NCBI RefSeq assembly: GCF_004362055.1
Contig: NZ_SNXB01000001.1
Coordinates: 434,001 to 498,000 of the forward strand
DNA length: 64,000 nucleotides
Reading direction: 5' to 3'
DNA from: Flavobacterium sp. 245
GTDB lineage: Bacteria; Bacteroidota; Bacteroidia; Flavobacteriales; Flavobacteriaceae
In this document: positions 7,539 through 18,566 of the stretch, one piece after another
Numbering within the stretch: position 1 is the stretch's first letter
Layout: the number at the start of each line of letters is the position of its first letter
Program-made: the position numbers and the translations under genes
Notes under the pieces: generated by a model
Databases searched by the model: none
What the model was told of the DNA's origin: nothing
What the model saw: the letters and a program-made list of their open reading frames with translations, nothing else

Positions 7539-7588
7539 CTTTAATTCAGCTGTATTATATCAGAACCCCGACTTAAAAACAATTCGTA

Positions 7589-8773
7589 ATGAATTCAAAT
7601 TCTGAAATAAAAGGCCTTTTACAAAAGTTTGTTTTGAACCAATGTACACTCGAAGAAACAAACGAGGTAATTGCCTATTATAAAAAAAATCAGCTTACAG
7701 ATGATTTTCCGACGGTAGAAGATATCCAAAATTTACTTTCGGAAATGCCTAAAATGGACAAACAAACTGCTGATGATATTTTCATGAATATTTTATCCGC
7801 TTCGAGAGAAGAAAAAGAGGAATCTGTGATTGAAATGCCAACAACAAAATCAAACTATAGAAAATACATTTCGATTGCAGCTTCGGTAATTGTTTTATTA
7901 GGAATTGGCTTTTTCTACAAACAAAGTCTTTCAACTAAATCTGCTGCAAAAGAATTTGATTTTAAAAGCAATGATATTGTTCTGCAATTAGAGAATGGAG
8001 ATATTCAGGTAATTTCTGAAAAAAATTCATCGATCGTAAAAGACGCAAAAGGCAATATTGTTGGAAATCAAAATGGGGATAAATTAGTTTATGAAAACAG
8101 TTCAGATCCTGAAAGATTAGTTTACAATACAATCAAAATTCCTTACGGCAAAAAATTCCGTCTTCAATTATCAGACGGAACGTTTGTTCACTTAAACTCG
8201 GGAACAACTTTAAAATATCCTATAAAATTTATTGCTGGCGAAAACAGACAAGTGTTTCTTGACGGTGAAGCTTTTTTTGATGTTGCCAAAGACAAAAAAC
8301 ATCCTTTTATTGTTAATGCTGACAATTTGAATGTTCGTGTTTTAGGAACGCATTTCAACGTTTCAAATTATCCCGAAGATGCTTTAACTGATGTTGTGTT
8401 AGTTGAAGGTTCAGTTGGAATGTACAATTCAAATGAAGAATTTGATGCATTTAAAAACACTATTTTGAAACCTGGATTTAAAGGAAGTTTCAATAAAGAA
8501 AATGCTAAAATTTCGACGAAACCAGTAATTACCGACATCTACACTTCGTGGATAAATGGTGGTTTAACGTTTAGAAATATGTCTTTTAAAAATATTATTA
8601 CAAAACTAGAAAGACGCTATAATGTTACAATTGTAAACAAAAATGAAAAATTAGCAAACGAAAAATTCAATGCCAGCTTTAAAGAAGAATCTATTGAAAA
8701 TGTTATGAGCTATTTCAATGATATTCACGGCATTCATTACACTATAAAAGACAATCAAATACTAATTAAATAA
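7589..8773 (+). CDS. FecR-family anti-sigma factor
   Basis: A 394-residue inner-membrane protein. The cytoplasmic N-terminus (about 1-90) would hold the sigma factor. One membrane helix follows near 91-108 (ISIAASVIVLLGIGFFY). Then come the periplasmic FecR domain (FRLQLSDGTFVHLNSGTTLK, DGEAFFDVAKD, VLGTHFNVSNY) and a C-terminal DUF4974 domain (TFRNMSFKNIITKLERRYNV). The periplasmic part senses the STN domain of the ligand-loaded SusC transporter encoded next and passes the signal to the sigma factor. Architecture and order are the standard trans-envelope signalling set of Bacteroidota polysaccharide loci. Confidence 0.93.
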   Translation: MNSNSEIKGLLQKFVLNQCTLEETNEVIAYYKKNQLTDDFPTVEDIQNLLSEMPKMDKQTADDIFMNILSASREEKEESVIEMPTTKSNYRKYISIAASVIVLLGIGFFYKQSLSTKSAAKEFDFKSNDIVLQLENGDIQVISEKNSSIVKDAKGNIVGNQNGDKLVYENSSDPERLVYNTIKIPYGKKFRLQLSDGTFVHLNSGTTLKYPIKFIAGENRQVFLDGEAFFDVAKDKKHPFIVNADNLNVRVLGTHFNVSNYPEDALTDVVLVEGSVGMYNSNEEFDAFKNTILKPGFKGSFNKENAKISTKPVITDIYTSWINGGLTFRNMSFKNIITKLERRYNVTIVNKNEKLANEKFNASFKEESIENVMSYFNDIHGIHYTIKDNQILIK

Positions 8774-8824
8774 CCACTAAAACCAACTAAAAACTTATGA
8801 GGAACTAACTTACGGGAATAAAAA

Positions 8825-8855
8825 AATCGGAAAGAGCTGCGAACAATTTCCGATT
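8825..8855 (+). promoter_or_regulatory. Hairpin in the leader of susC
   Basis: AATCGGAAA (8825-8833) pairs with TTTCCGATT (8847-8855), a perfect 9-bp stem with a 13-base loop 50 bases upstream of the susC ATG. There is no T-run, so it is more likely a leader structure than a terminator. Confidence 0.45.
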
Positions 8856-8904
8856 AACTAAGTGATTGAATATAACGAATTAACTACAATCAATTAACAA
8901 AATT

Positions 8905-11900
8905 ATGAAAAAAAAATCAAAGAATACTGGGTTTTTATACCGAGTGTTCCAAAATGACCTAAAATTGAAACTAACTACACTACTTATTTTGGTCGCCATG
9001 TTCAATATCAGAGCAAATACTTATGCCCAAAAGACAAAAGTAACGCTGGAATTAAACAATTCAACCATCGAAAAGGTTATTGAGACCATAGAACAAAAAA
9101 CAGATTTCAGGTTTATTTACAAACTGAATGACATCGATCTAGATCGAACGATTTCAATTAATGTAAAAGACCAATCGATTTATGTCGTTCTAGATAAGCT
9201 ATTTAAGGGAACTCCAACCGAATTTAAAATTCGCGATACTCAGATTATCTTAAAAAAACCGGAACTTAAAACTGAAATTATTCAGTTCCAAAAGCAAACT
9301 ATATCCGGCGTAATTACCGATGAAAACGGCCTGCCTCTTCCAGGAGCTTCAGTTATTGAAGAAGGAACAAAAAATGGTATGGTAACTGATTTTGACGGAA
9401 AATACAAACTTACTGTTGAAAGTTCACAATCTGTTATAATCGTATCATTTATTGGATATAAAGAGAAAAAAGTAATCGCTAATCAAAGTGTAATAAATAT
9501 TCAGCTTGTTCCAGATGCTACTGATCTTCAAGAAATTGTAGTTGTTGGTTATGGAACTACAGCTAAAAAAGATGTAACTGGAGCGGTTTCTTCAATAGCA
9601 GCAAAAGACATGAATCAAGGTGCAATTGTAAATCCGTTGCAGTTAATTTCAGGTAAAGCAGCTGGAGTTAACATCAATCAAATTGGAAGTGAGCCAGGTT
9701 CAGGGCCAAGCGTTCGTATTCGAGGTATAACTTCATTAATTGGAGGAAGTGATCCATTAGTTGTAGTTGATGGAATTCAGGGAAATTTAGATTTATTGAA
9801 TCAAGTGCCGCCAACAGAAATTGAAACTATAGATATTTTAAAAGATGCTTCGGCAACTGCAGTTTACGGTTCAAGAGGTGCGCCTGGTGTAATCATCGTT
9901 ACTACTAAAAAAAGCAAAGCCGGAAAAACGACAATGGAATACATTGGATCTACTTCTATAGATTTTATTCCGAAGAAATTAGACATGCTAAATGCTGATG
10001 AATGGTGGGCGACCGCACAAAGTGTAGGTGTTCCAGCATCTGCTAATCATGGTTCAAATACAGACTGGTATGGTATTTTGACTCAAACGGGAATTACACA
10101 AACTCACACTTTGTCTTTTGGTGGAGGAACAGATAAATTCAATTACAGAGCCTCTGTAACAGCAATTTTACAAGATGGTGTTGTAATCAATACCAATTAT
10201 AAAAAATATATTGGACGCGTTCAGGCAACTCAATTGGCTTTGGACGATAAATTAAAATTGACATTTAACTTAAATAGTGGCGTAACAGACACTAACAGCA
10301 CAATTCAAGATATTGGAACCGCTGCTTATATGTCAAATCTAATTACAAATGCATATTTAGTACGACCAACAGATCCTGTTTTTAATACTGATGAAACTTA
10401 TTTTACAGATTCAAATGTTTTTCAATATTTAAACCCTTATGCAGCAGCACAAACAGTTGTAAATGAAAGACAGCTTGATAATCTTTTTGGAAGCTTAAAA
10501 GCTGATTTGGATTTTACTAAAGATTTAACAGGAAGCTGGTTTGGAAGCTGGAGAAAAACAAGTCAGACTGACGGTTATTTCCTTCCTGCCGAATCAACTA
10601 ATGCATACGCAATTGATCAAAAAGGTTATGCTAATATCTGGGACAGAAGACAAAACGAAAAGTTAACCAATTTAAGTCTTACTTATAAAAAGACTTTTGG
10701 TATACACAGCATTAATGCATTGGCTTTATACGAATGGCAAAGCCAGACTTATCAAGGAAATTATGCTCAGGCGAAAGGTTTTATAAATGATAAAACGACG
10801 TACAATGCGCTTCAGTTTGGAGATATTTCTAAAGCAACTTCTGGCGACTTGCAGTCTTATAAAAATGACAGAACTTTAGTTTCCTATTTAGCACGTGTAA
10901 ACTATAGCTTATTAGATCGTTATTTATTTACAGGAAGTATCAGACGTGATGGTTCTTCTGTTTTTGGAGCAAACAATAAGTGGGGAAATTTCCCTTCTGC
11001 ATCTGTGGCTTGGCAAATCAACAAAGAATCTTTCATGGAAAATCAAAAGTTATTCAACGAACTTAAATTAAGAGTTGGTTATGGAGTAACTGGAAATCAG
11101 CAAGGTCTTGGTCCGCAAAACTCATTGTCATTGGTAAACAGCGCAGGAACAACTTATTTTGGAGGTTCACCAATTACTAATTTCAACATTAGTCAAAATG
11201 CTAACGCTGATTTACGCTGGGAAACTAAAAAACAAACTAATATTGGTCTTGACTTCGCGCTTTTAGACAACAGACTTAGAGGAACTTTTGATGTTTATAC
11301 ATCAAAAACAGAGAATTTATTATTTAATTATACCGTACCTCAGCCTCCATATCCGTACAATACGATTATGGCAAATGTGGGAAGTATTTCAAACAAAGGT
11401 CTTGAAGTTGCTTTAGCTTATGATGTCATTAAAACACAAAACAGCACGCTTACTTTAGCAGGAAACGTTTCATTAATGAAAAACGAAGTGCTTAATTTAA
11501 GCGGAAGCATTAATGGTGTTCCTTTAAATACGGATTATGTTGGCTGGGGAGCAGCAAACTCTTACTTAGTAAAAGGAAAACCAATTGGAGCTTTTTATAT
11601 TCTTGAGCACACAGGCAAAAACGAAAATAATGTTGAAACAGTTTTGGATCGTGACGGAAATGGTCTTATTGATCAAGGAGTTAAAAGCCCAGACCGTTAT
11701 TATGCAGGTTCAGCTTTACCAACTTATACTTTTGCATTTAACCCTTCTTATAGATACAAAAACTTCGATGCTTCTATGTTAATAAGAGGTTCAGGAGGAA
11801 ATAAAATCTACAATGGATTGCGTTCAAACTTAAGTAGATTAGAAAATATTGGTAAATCGAATGTTTTGGCCAGTGCTGTTGAAGAAGGAATTTACACCTC

Positions 11901-12168
11901 TCCATATGGCTCAGATTTATGGCTTGAAGACGGCTCATTTGTTCGTTTAGAAAATCTTACAGCGGGATACAGCTTCCGTTTTACAGATAAATATATTGAT
12001 ACTATTAGACTTTCACTTACAGGAAACAACTTATTCCTAATTACGGATTATTCAGGTATTGATCCGGAATTAAATATAAGCGGTAGTGGTGACACCTTTG
12101 GAGGAGATAGAGGAATTTATCCTCGTACAAGAAGTGTGGCGTTTGGTTTGACTGTTAAATTTAAATAG
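8905..12168 (+). CDS. SusC/RagA-type TonB-linked outer-membrane transporter with STN domain
   Basis: A 1087-residue TonB-dependent importer. In order: signal peptide (to about residue 40), secretin/TonB N-terminal STN domain (about 42-118, LELNNSTIEKVIETIEQKTD), carboxypeptidase-regulatory-like domain (about 130-200), TonB box EIVVVGYGT, plug domain, and a C-terminal barrel ending in VAFGLTVKFK. It imports oligosaccharides captured by the SusD lid. The extra STN domain is the hallmark of transporters that signal to FecR/ECF pairs, which stand immediately upstream. It starts a tight series with susD (8-bp gap) and susE. Starch or maltodextrin as ligand is inferred from the GH13 and GH97 genes. 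Confidence 0.95.
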   Translation: MKKKSKNTGFLYRVFQNDLKLKLTTLLILVAMFNIRANTYAQKTKVTLELNNSTIEKVIETIEQKTDFRFIYKLNDIDLDRTISINVKDQSIYVVLDKLFKGTPTEFKIRDTQIILKKPELKTEIIQFQKQTISGVITDENGLPLPGASVIEEGTKNGMVTDFDGKYKLTVESSQSVIIVSFIGYKEKKVIANQSVINIQLVPDATDLQEIVVVGYGTTAKKDVTGAVSSIAAKDMNQGAIVNPLQLISGKAAGVNINQIGSEPGSGPSVRIRGITSLIGGSDPLVVVDGIQGNLDLLNQVPPTEIETIDILKDASATAVYGSRGAPGVIIVTTKKSKAGKTTMEYIGSTSIDFIPKKLDMLNADEWWATAQSVGVPASANHGSNTDWYGILTQTGITQTHTLSFGGGTDKFNYRASVTAILQDGVVINTNYKKYIGRVQATQLALDDKLKLTFNLNSGVTDTNSTIQDIGTAAYMSNLITNAYLVRPTDPVFNTDETYFTDSNVFQYLNPYAAAQTVVNERQLDNLFGSLKADLDFTKDLTGSWFGSWRKTSQTDGYFLPAESTNAYAIDQKGYANIWDRRQNEKLTNLSLTYKKTFGIHSINALALYEWQSQTYQGNYAQAKGFINDKTTYNALQFGDISKATSGDLQSYKNDRTLVSYLARVNYSLLDRYLFTGSIRRDGSSVFGANNKWGNFPSASVAWQINKESFMENQKLFNELKLRVGYGVTGNQQGLGPQNSLSLVNSAGTTYFGGSPITNFNISQNANADLRWETKKQTNIGLDFALLDNRLRGTFDVYTSKTENLLFNYTVPQPPYPYNTIMANVGSISNKGLEVALAYDVIKTQNSTLTLAGNVSLMKNEVLNLSGSINGVPLNTDYVGWGAANSYLVKGKPIGAFYILEHTGKNENNVETVLDRDGNGLIDQGVKSPDRYYAGSALPTYTFAFNPSYRYKNFDASMLIRGSGGNKIYNGLRSNLSRLENIGKSNVLASAVEEGIYTSPYGSDLWLEDGSFVRLENLTAGYSFRFTDKYIDTIRLSLTGNNLFLITDYSGIDPELNISGSGDTFGGDRGIYPRTRSVAFGLTVKFK

Positions 12169-12176
12169 TAAAAGAA

Positions 12177-13685
12177 ATGAAAATTAAAAATATATTGATA
12201 ACAGGAAGCTTATGTTTTCTGACACTTTTTAGCTGTACAGATATCGAGGAAAATGTGTACGATAAATATCCTGCAGACGAATTTTACGGTACTCCTGAAG
12301 GAGCAAATATCGCACTTGCCAGCGTTTATGCCCAAATTCCCGGCGATTTTGTGCGTGAAAATGTTCCAGGCGTAGGTTATGCCGGAGCAGACAATGGCTG
12401 GTACGATATGAACTGTATGGCATCAGACGAACAGGTTATTCCGCATAGAAATACAGGTGACTGGCAACAGGATTTTGCACGTCTGCACAAACACGAATGG
12501 CTGCCAACGGATTTCATCATCAACAATACTTGGAACTGGCTGTACAAATCTATTTTCAACGCCAATCTAGCAGTAGATTTATTACAGAAATCAAATGCTG
12601 AAACTTCAAAAATTGCTGAAGCAAAAGTACTAAGAGCTTTCTTTTATTATTTATTGATTGATGATTATGGAGATGTTCCTTTCTATACGGAGAACAACAT
12701 TACAGTTGACAAAATTCCGCAGGCAAGCCGTAAAACCGTTTATGATTTTATCGTAAAAGAATTGACAGAAAATGTAGAATTGCTTTCTGGTACAAGAGGT
12801 GGAAATTACTACGGAAGATTCAATAAATGGGCTGGTTATACTTTATTAGCAAAAGTATATTTAAATGCTCAGGTTTACACTGGAACTGCAAAATGGAATG
12901 AATGTTTAGCAGCCTGCAATAAAGTTGCTGAGGGCGGATTTACACTTCACTCTGGAGCATCAAATGCTTCAAGTCCTTTAGGAAACAGATATTATGAATT
13001 ATTTGGAGATGTTCTTCCTGAAGACGAAACGATTTTGCCAATTTACGCAACTGTAGATGTTGTGTCGCGCAACGTTTATGCAGTACGCAGTTTATACGGA
13101 CCACATGCACAGGCTTTATTTGGTTTCAGCGGATGGAACGGTACAATTGTTCCAAAAGAATTCTTCCTGAAGTATGATGAAAATGATATCCGAAGAAAGC
13201 AATTTTTATTTGGCGAACAGCAGGGCGGTTTCAATTACACGCTAGATGTTGCCTCTTTAGATAACCCGGGAGCAGATCCTCAGGCTGGTGTTCGAAATGT
13301 AAAATTTTATCCGGCAACACCTAGAACGGGTGGAGGAGCTTCAAACGATTTTCCAATTTTCAGATATGCAGATGTTATTTTAATGATGGCAGAGTGTAAT
13401 GCACGATTAGGAAATCCTGGGGCAGCAAAACCTTTTATTGATCAAATCAGACTGCGTGCGGGATTGAGTGCCTTGGCAGCAAATCCAACTCTTGATGATA
13501 TCTACAATGAAAGAGGATACGAATTAAACTGGGAAGGACACAGAAGACAAGACATGATTCGTTTTGACAAATTTTTATTGGCAAACGAATTCAGACCTGC
13601 ATCTCCTGCTTTCAGAAAATTGTTCCCAATTCCAACTGCTGCTTTAGATGCAAATCGTGGACTTAAACAAAACCCTGGCTACTAA
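12177..13685 (+). CDS. SusD/RagB-family nutrient-binding outer-membrane lipoprotein
   Basis: A 502-residue surface lipoprotein. Signal peptide with lipid-modified C20 (LTLFSC), then the helical SusD fold with tetratricopeptide-like pairs: family motifs YAQIPGDF, WNWLYKSIFNANLAVD, AEAKVLRAFFYYLLIDDYGDVP and the C-terminal RGYELNWEGHRRQDMIRF. It caps the SusC barrel and binds the glycan. It overlaps no other gene but follows susC by 8 bases and precedes susE by 14, so all three are surely co-transcribed. Length and motifs are complete. Confidence 0.96.
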   Translation: MKIKNILITGSLCFLTLFSCTDIEENVYDKYPADEFYGTPEGANIALASVYAQIPGDFVRENVPGVGYAGADNGWYDMNCMASDEQVIPHRNTGDWQQDFARLHKHEWLPTDFIINNTWNWLYKSIFNANLAVDLLQKSNAETSKIAEAKVLRAFFYYLLIDDYGDVPFYTENNITVDKIPQASRKTVYDFIVKELTENVELLSGTRGGNYYGRFNKWAGYTLLAKVYLNAQVYTGTAKWNECLAACNKVAEGGFTLHSGASNASSPLGNRYYELFGDVLPEDETILPIYATVDVVSRNVYAVRSLYGPHAQALFGFSGWNGTIVPKEFFLKYDENDIRRKQFLFGEQQGGFNYTLDVASLDNPGADPQAGVRNVKFYPATPRTGGGASNDFPIFRYADVILMMAECNARLGNPGAAKPFIDQIRLRAGLSALAANPTLDDIYNERGYELNWEGHRRQDMIRFDKFLLANEFRPASPAFRKLFPIPTAALDANRGLKQNPGY

Positions 13686-13699
13686 AAAACAAAACGATC

Positions 13700-14779
13700 A
13701 TGAAAAAATATATCAATAAAATATTTCTATTAGGGAGTTTGCTTTTTTTAGGTACTTCCTGTGACAGTGAGGCAGAATTAACAACCTTAAAAGCTGTTAG
13801 TTTTCCTTCTGAAATTACTGTCTCATCAACTAAATTAGTGCTGACAGAAGACACGGCAGACGATCAGGTATTGCTTGTTTCTTGGCCCGAAGTTACTTTT
13901 CCAATTGAAGCTCCTGTTACTTATGCTATACAATTCGATTTAATTGGCGACACAAGTGGTGCTAATGCATGGTCAAAAGCCAAAAGAGTTGAAGCTGGTG
14001 CCGATGTTTTAAGCAAAACATTTATTGGCAGAGATTTAAATAAAATCGCTGTCGATTTAGGACTTCTGCCAAATGTTGAAGGAAAATTAGTAGTTCGTGT
14101 AGAAGCTACAATGGATCGTAAAGTATACTCAAATCCTATTACTTTAACAATTACTCCATATGAAAAAAGCGTAGTTTTTGGCGAAATTTATATGCCAGGA
14201 AGTTATCAAGGATGGGGCATTGAAACTGCTGCTGCTTTGACTGCTATTCAAAAAGGTGTTTATCAGGGTTATATGACTGTTGATGTTGGAGCTGGTCCTG
14301 GATTCAAATTGAATACAGCTAGAAACTGGGCACAATTTTATGGCGCTGGAGAAACGAATAATGACTTAAAAAACATGAGTGATACTGACTTTACACTTCC
14401 GGGTGCGGGTTCGTATCAAATTAAGGTAAATCTAAATACTTTAAAATGGTCGCAGACTCCTTATGCTTGGGGAATTATTGGAACAGCAACTTCTGGAGGC
14501 TGGGATAAAAGTACAATTATGAGTTACGATCATCAGAAAAAATCTTGGAAAATCACTGCCGATTTAGTTCCTGGTGCTTTAAAATTCAGGCTTAATGATG
14601 CATGGACAATTAATTATGGCCCAGCAAATCCTGGTACAAATACAGTTAATCTGGATAATGGAGGTGCTTATACTATTGGTGAAGCCGGAAAATATGAAGT
14701 AACTTTTACAATAAACGAAGTAGATCCAGCAAGTACAGGTTATCCTGCAACTGCAACTTGTACGATCGTTAAAAAATAA
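13700..14779 (+). CDS. SusE/SusF-type starch-binding lipoprotein
   Basis: A 359-residue lipoprotein (lipobox FLGTSC, C21). Residues about 25-150 form the N-terminal SusE Ig-like domain. Two carbohydrate-binding modules of the SusE/F kind follow, beginning IYMPGSYQGWG (about 163) and WGIIGTATSGGWD (about 255). Both have the aromatic and YGAG/YGPAN loops that in SusE/SusF contact alpha-glucan helices. It would hold starch or maltodextrin at the surface next to SusCD. The presence of this family strongly supports an alpha-glucan substrate for the locus. Confidence 0.9.
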   Translation: MKKYINKIFLLGSLLFLGTSCDSEAELTTLKAVSFPSEITVSSTKLVLTEDTADDQVLLVSWPEVTFPIEAPVTYAIQFDLIGDTSGANAWSKAKRVEAGADVLSKTFIGRDLNKIAVDLGLLPNVEGKLVVRVEATMDRKVYSNPITLTITPYEKSVVFGEIYMPGSYQGWGIETAAALTAIQKGVYQGYMTVDVGAGPGFKLNTARNWAQFYGAGETNNDLKNMSDTDFTLPGAGSYQIKVNLNTLKWSQTPYAWGIIGTATSGGWDKSTIMSYDHQKKSWKITADLVPGALKFRLNDAWTINYGPANPGTNTVNLDNGGAYTIGEAGKYEVTFTINEVDPASTGYPATATCTIVKK

Positions 14780-14813
14780 TCTAACATTGTAATAAAGCTA
14801 GATTAGTTTGAGT

Positions 14814-14848
14814 GATACCTGCCTTTTTTGAGCGAAAGGCAGGCTATC
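14814..14848 (+). promoter_or_regulatory. Hairpin between susE and the amylase gene
   Basis: CCTGCCTTT (14818-14826) pairs with AAAGGCAGG (14835-14843), extended outward by GATA/TATC with one bulge. It lacks a U-tract, so it suggests an mRNA processing or stability element within the operon rather than a full stop. Confidence 0.5.
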
Positions 14849-14884
14849 TTAAACTCTGGATTTATTAAACTAAATTGAAAAAAT

Positions 14885-16267
14885 ATGAAATTTAATATAA
14901 AACTCGTTTATATATTTCTGCTATCGATAGCATTTATTTCCTGCAGTTCTTCGGATGATGACAGCGGAACTCCAGATTCTCCATATACGCAATATGGAGC
15001 GTCTTTTGAAAAAATGCCTAAAAAAGAAGATGCTGTAATTTATCAAGTAAATATTCGTGCTTTTAGCCAGGCTGGAACATTAAAAGGCGTTCAGGACCGA
15101 CTAACGCAAATTCAGGAATTGGGTGCAAATGTTATTTATTTGATGCCTATTTATCCTGTTGGAAAAGTAAAAGCTTCTGGAGAACTGGGGTCGCCATATT
15201 CGGTAAAAGACTATAAAGCTGTAAATCCTGATTTTGGAACACTGCAAGATCTTCAGACCTTAGTTGAAGAAGCGCACAAAAAAAACATGGCCGTTATTTT
15301 GGACTGGGTTGCCAATCATACTTCTTGGGACAACGCCTGGATCACAGATCATAAAAATTGGTATCAGCAAGATGCAAACGGAAACATTATTATTCCTCCT
15401 GGAACAAATTACAATGATGTAGCGCAGTTAAATTTCAACAATACCGAAATGAAAAGTGCAATGATCGACGCAATGTCTTACTGGGTTTACAATGCAAACA
15501 TTGACGGTTTCAGATGCGATTATGCTGATCCTGTTCCGCAAACTTTTTGGTCAGAAGCGATAACTAAATTGAGAAAAATCAAAAAAAATCAGACCATTTT
15601 AATGTTGGCAGAAGGTTCTAAAGTAAACCATTTTGCAGAAGGTTTTGACTATACTTTTGGTTTTAATTTCTTCAGCACTTTAGAGCAAGTTTTTAAAGAT
15701 GGTAAACCTGCAACTACAATTCAGGATTCGAATGCTACAGAATATGCCAACAATTACAACACTGAAAACCGAATTGTAAGATACACCAGCAATCACGACG
15801 TAAACCTTTCTGAGGGAACGCCACTAGAACTTTTTGGAGGCAAAAAGGGATCTTTGGCAACATTTGTTGTAGCTGCCTATTTAAAATCTGTTCCAATGAT
15901 TTACAACGGTCAGGAAATTGGTTATGACAAAAGATTAAATTATTTTGCAAAAACGCCAATCGACTGGTCTACAGCAGATGCTTCAATGCTTGCCGAATAC
16001 AAAAAAATTATCGCTTTTAGAAACACAAGCAATGCAGTTAAAACAGGCGAATTTACTGGTTACAGCAGTGACGCCGTAAGTGCTTTTACTATGGTAAAAG
16101 ATGCTGAAAAAGTTTTTGTTCTTTCTAATTTAACCAGTTCAACCGTGAAACATCTTATCCCATCAACTTTAAAAGGAACATGGAAAGATGCTTTTACTGG
16201 AACTTCAGTAACTGTTGGTGCAGACTTAACACTACAACCTTTTCAATATTTAGTCTTAAAAAACTAA
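14885..16267 (+). CDS. GH13 alpha-amylase-family lipoprotein
   Basis: A 460-residue glycoside hydrolase of family 13 on a lipid anchor (C20 in AFISCSSS). The four classical regions are visible: DWVANHTS (about 140-147), GFRCDYAD with nucleophile D212, LAEGSK with acid/base E243, and SNHD with D305. It cleaves internal alpha-1,4 bonds at the cell surface or periplasm, as SusG or SusA does, feeding SusCD or the GH97 enzyme. It is rather short and lacks a recognisable starch-binding insert, so it is nearer a compact amylase than SusG with its CBM58. The substrate follows from family and context. Confidence 0.92.
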   Translation: MKFNIKLVYIFLLSIAFISCSSSDDDSGTPDSPYTQYGASFEKMPKKEDAVIYQVNIRAFSQAGTLKGVQDRLTQIQELGANVIYLMPIYPVGKVKASGELGSPYSVKDYKAVNPDFGTLQDLQTLVEEAHKKNMAVILDWVANHTSWDNAWITDHKNWYQQDANGNIIIPPGTNYNDVAQLNFNNTEMKSAMIDAMSYWVYNANIDGFRCDYADPVPQTFWSEAITKLRKIKKNQTILMLAEGSKVNHFAEGFDYTFGFNFFSTLEQVFKDGKPATTIQDSNATEYANNYNTENRIVRYTSNHDVNLSEGTPLELFGGKKGSLATFVVAAYLKSVPMIYNGQEIGYDKRLNYFAKTPIDWSTADASMLAEYKKIIAFRNTSNAVKTGEFTGYSSDAVSAFTMVKDAEKVFVLSNLTSSTVKHLIPSTLKGTWKDAFTGTSVTVGADLTLQPFQYLVLKN

Positions 16268-16291
16268 TAGTAAAGCAATTTTTAAAATTAG

Positions 16292-18493
<2,202 letters not shown>

Positions 18494-18519
18494 AAACTTG
18501 GTTAATTAGGTAGTAAGTA

Positions 18520-18552
18520 AAAATGGCGCATGAAATTTTCGTGCGCCATTTT
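18520..18552. terminator. Bidirectional terminator between GH97 and mfd
   Basis: Perfect 11-bp stem AAAATGGCGCA (18520-18530) with TGCGCCATTTT (18542-18552), with T-runs on both strands. It serves the two convergent genes. Confidence 0.85.
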
Positions 18553-18566
18553 TTGTTTTTTTATTT

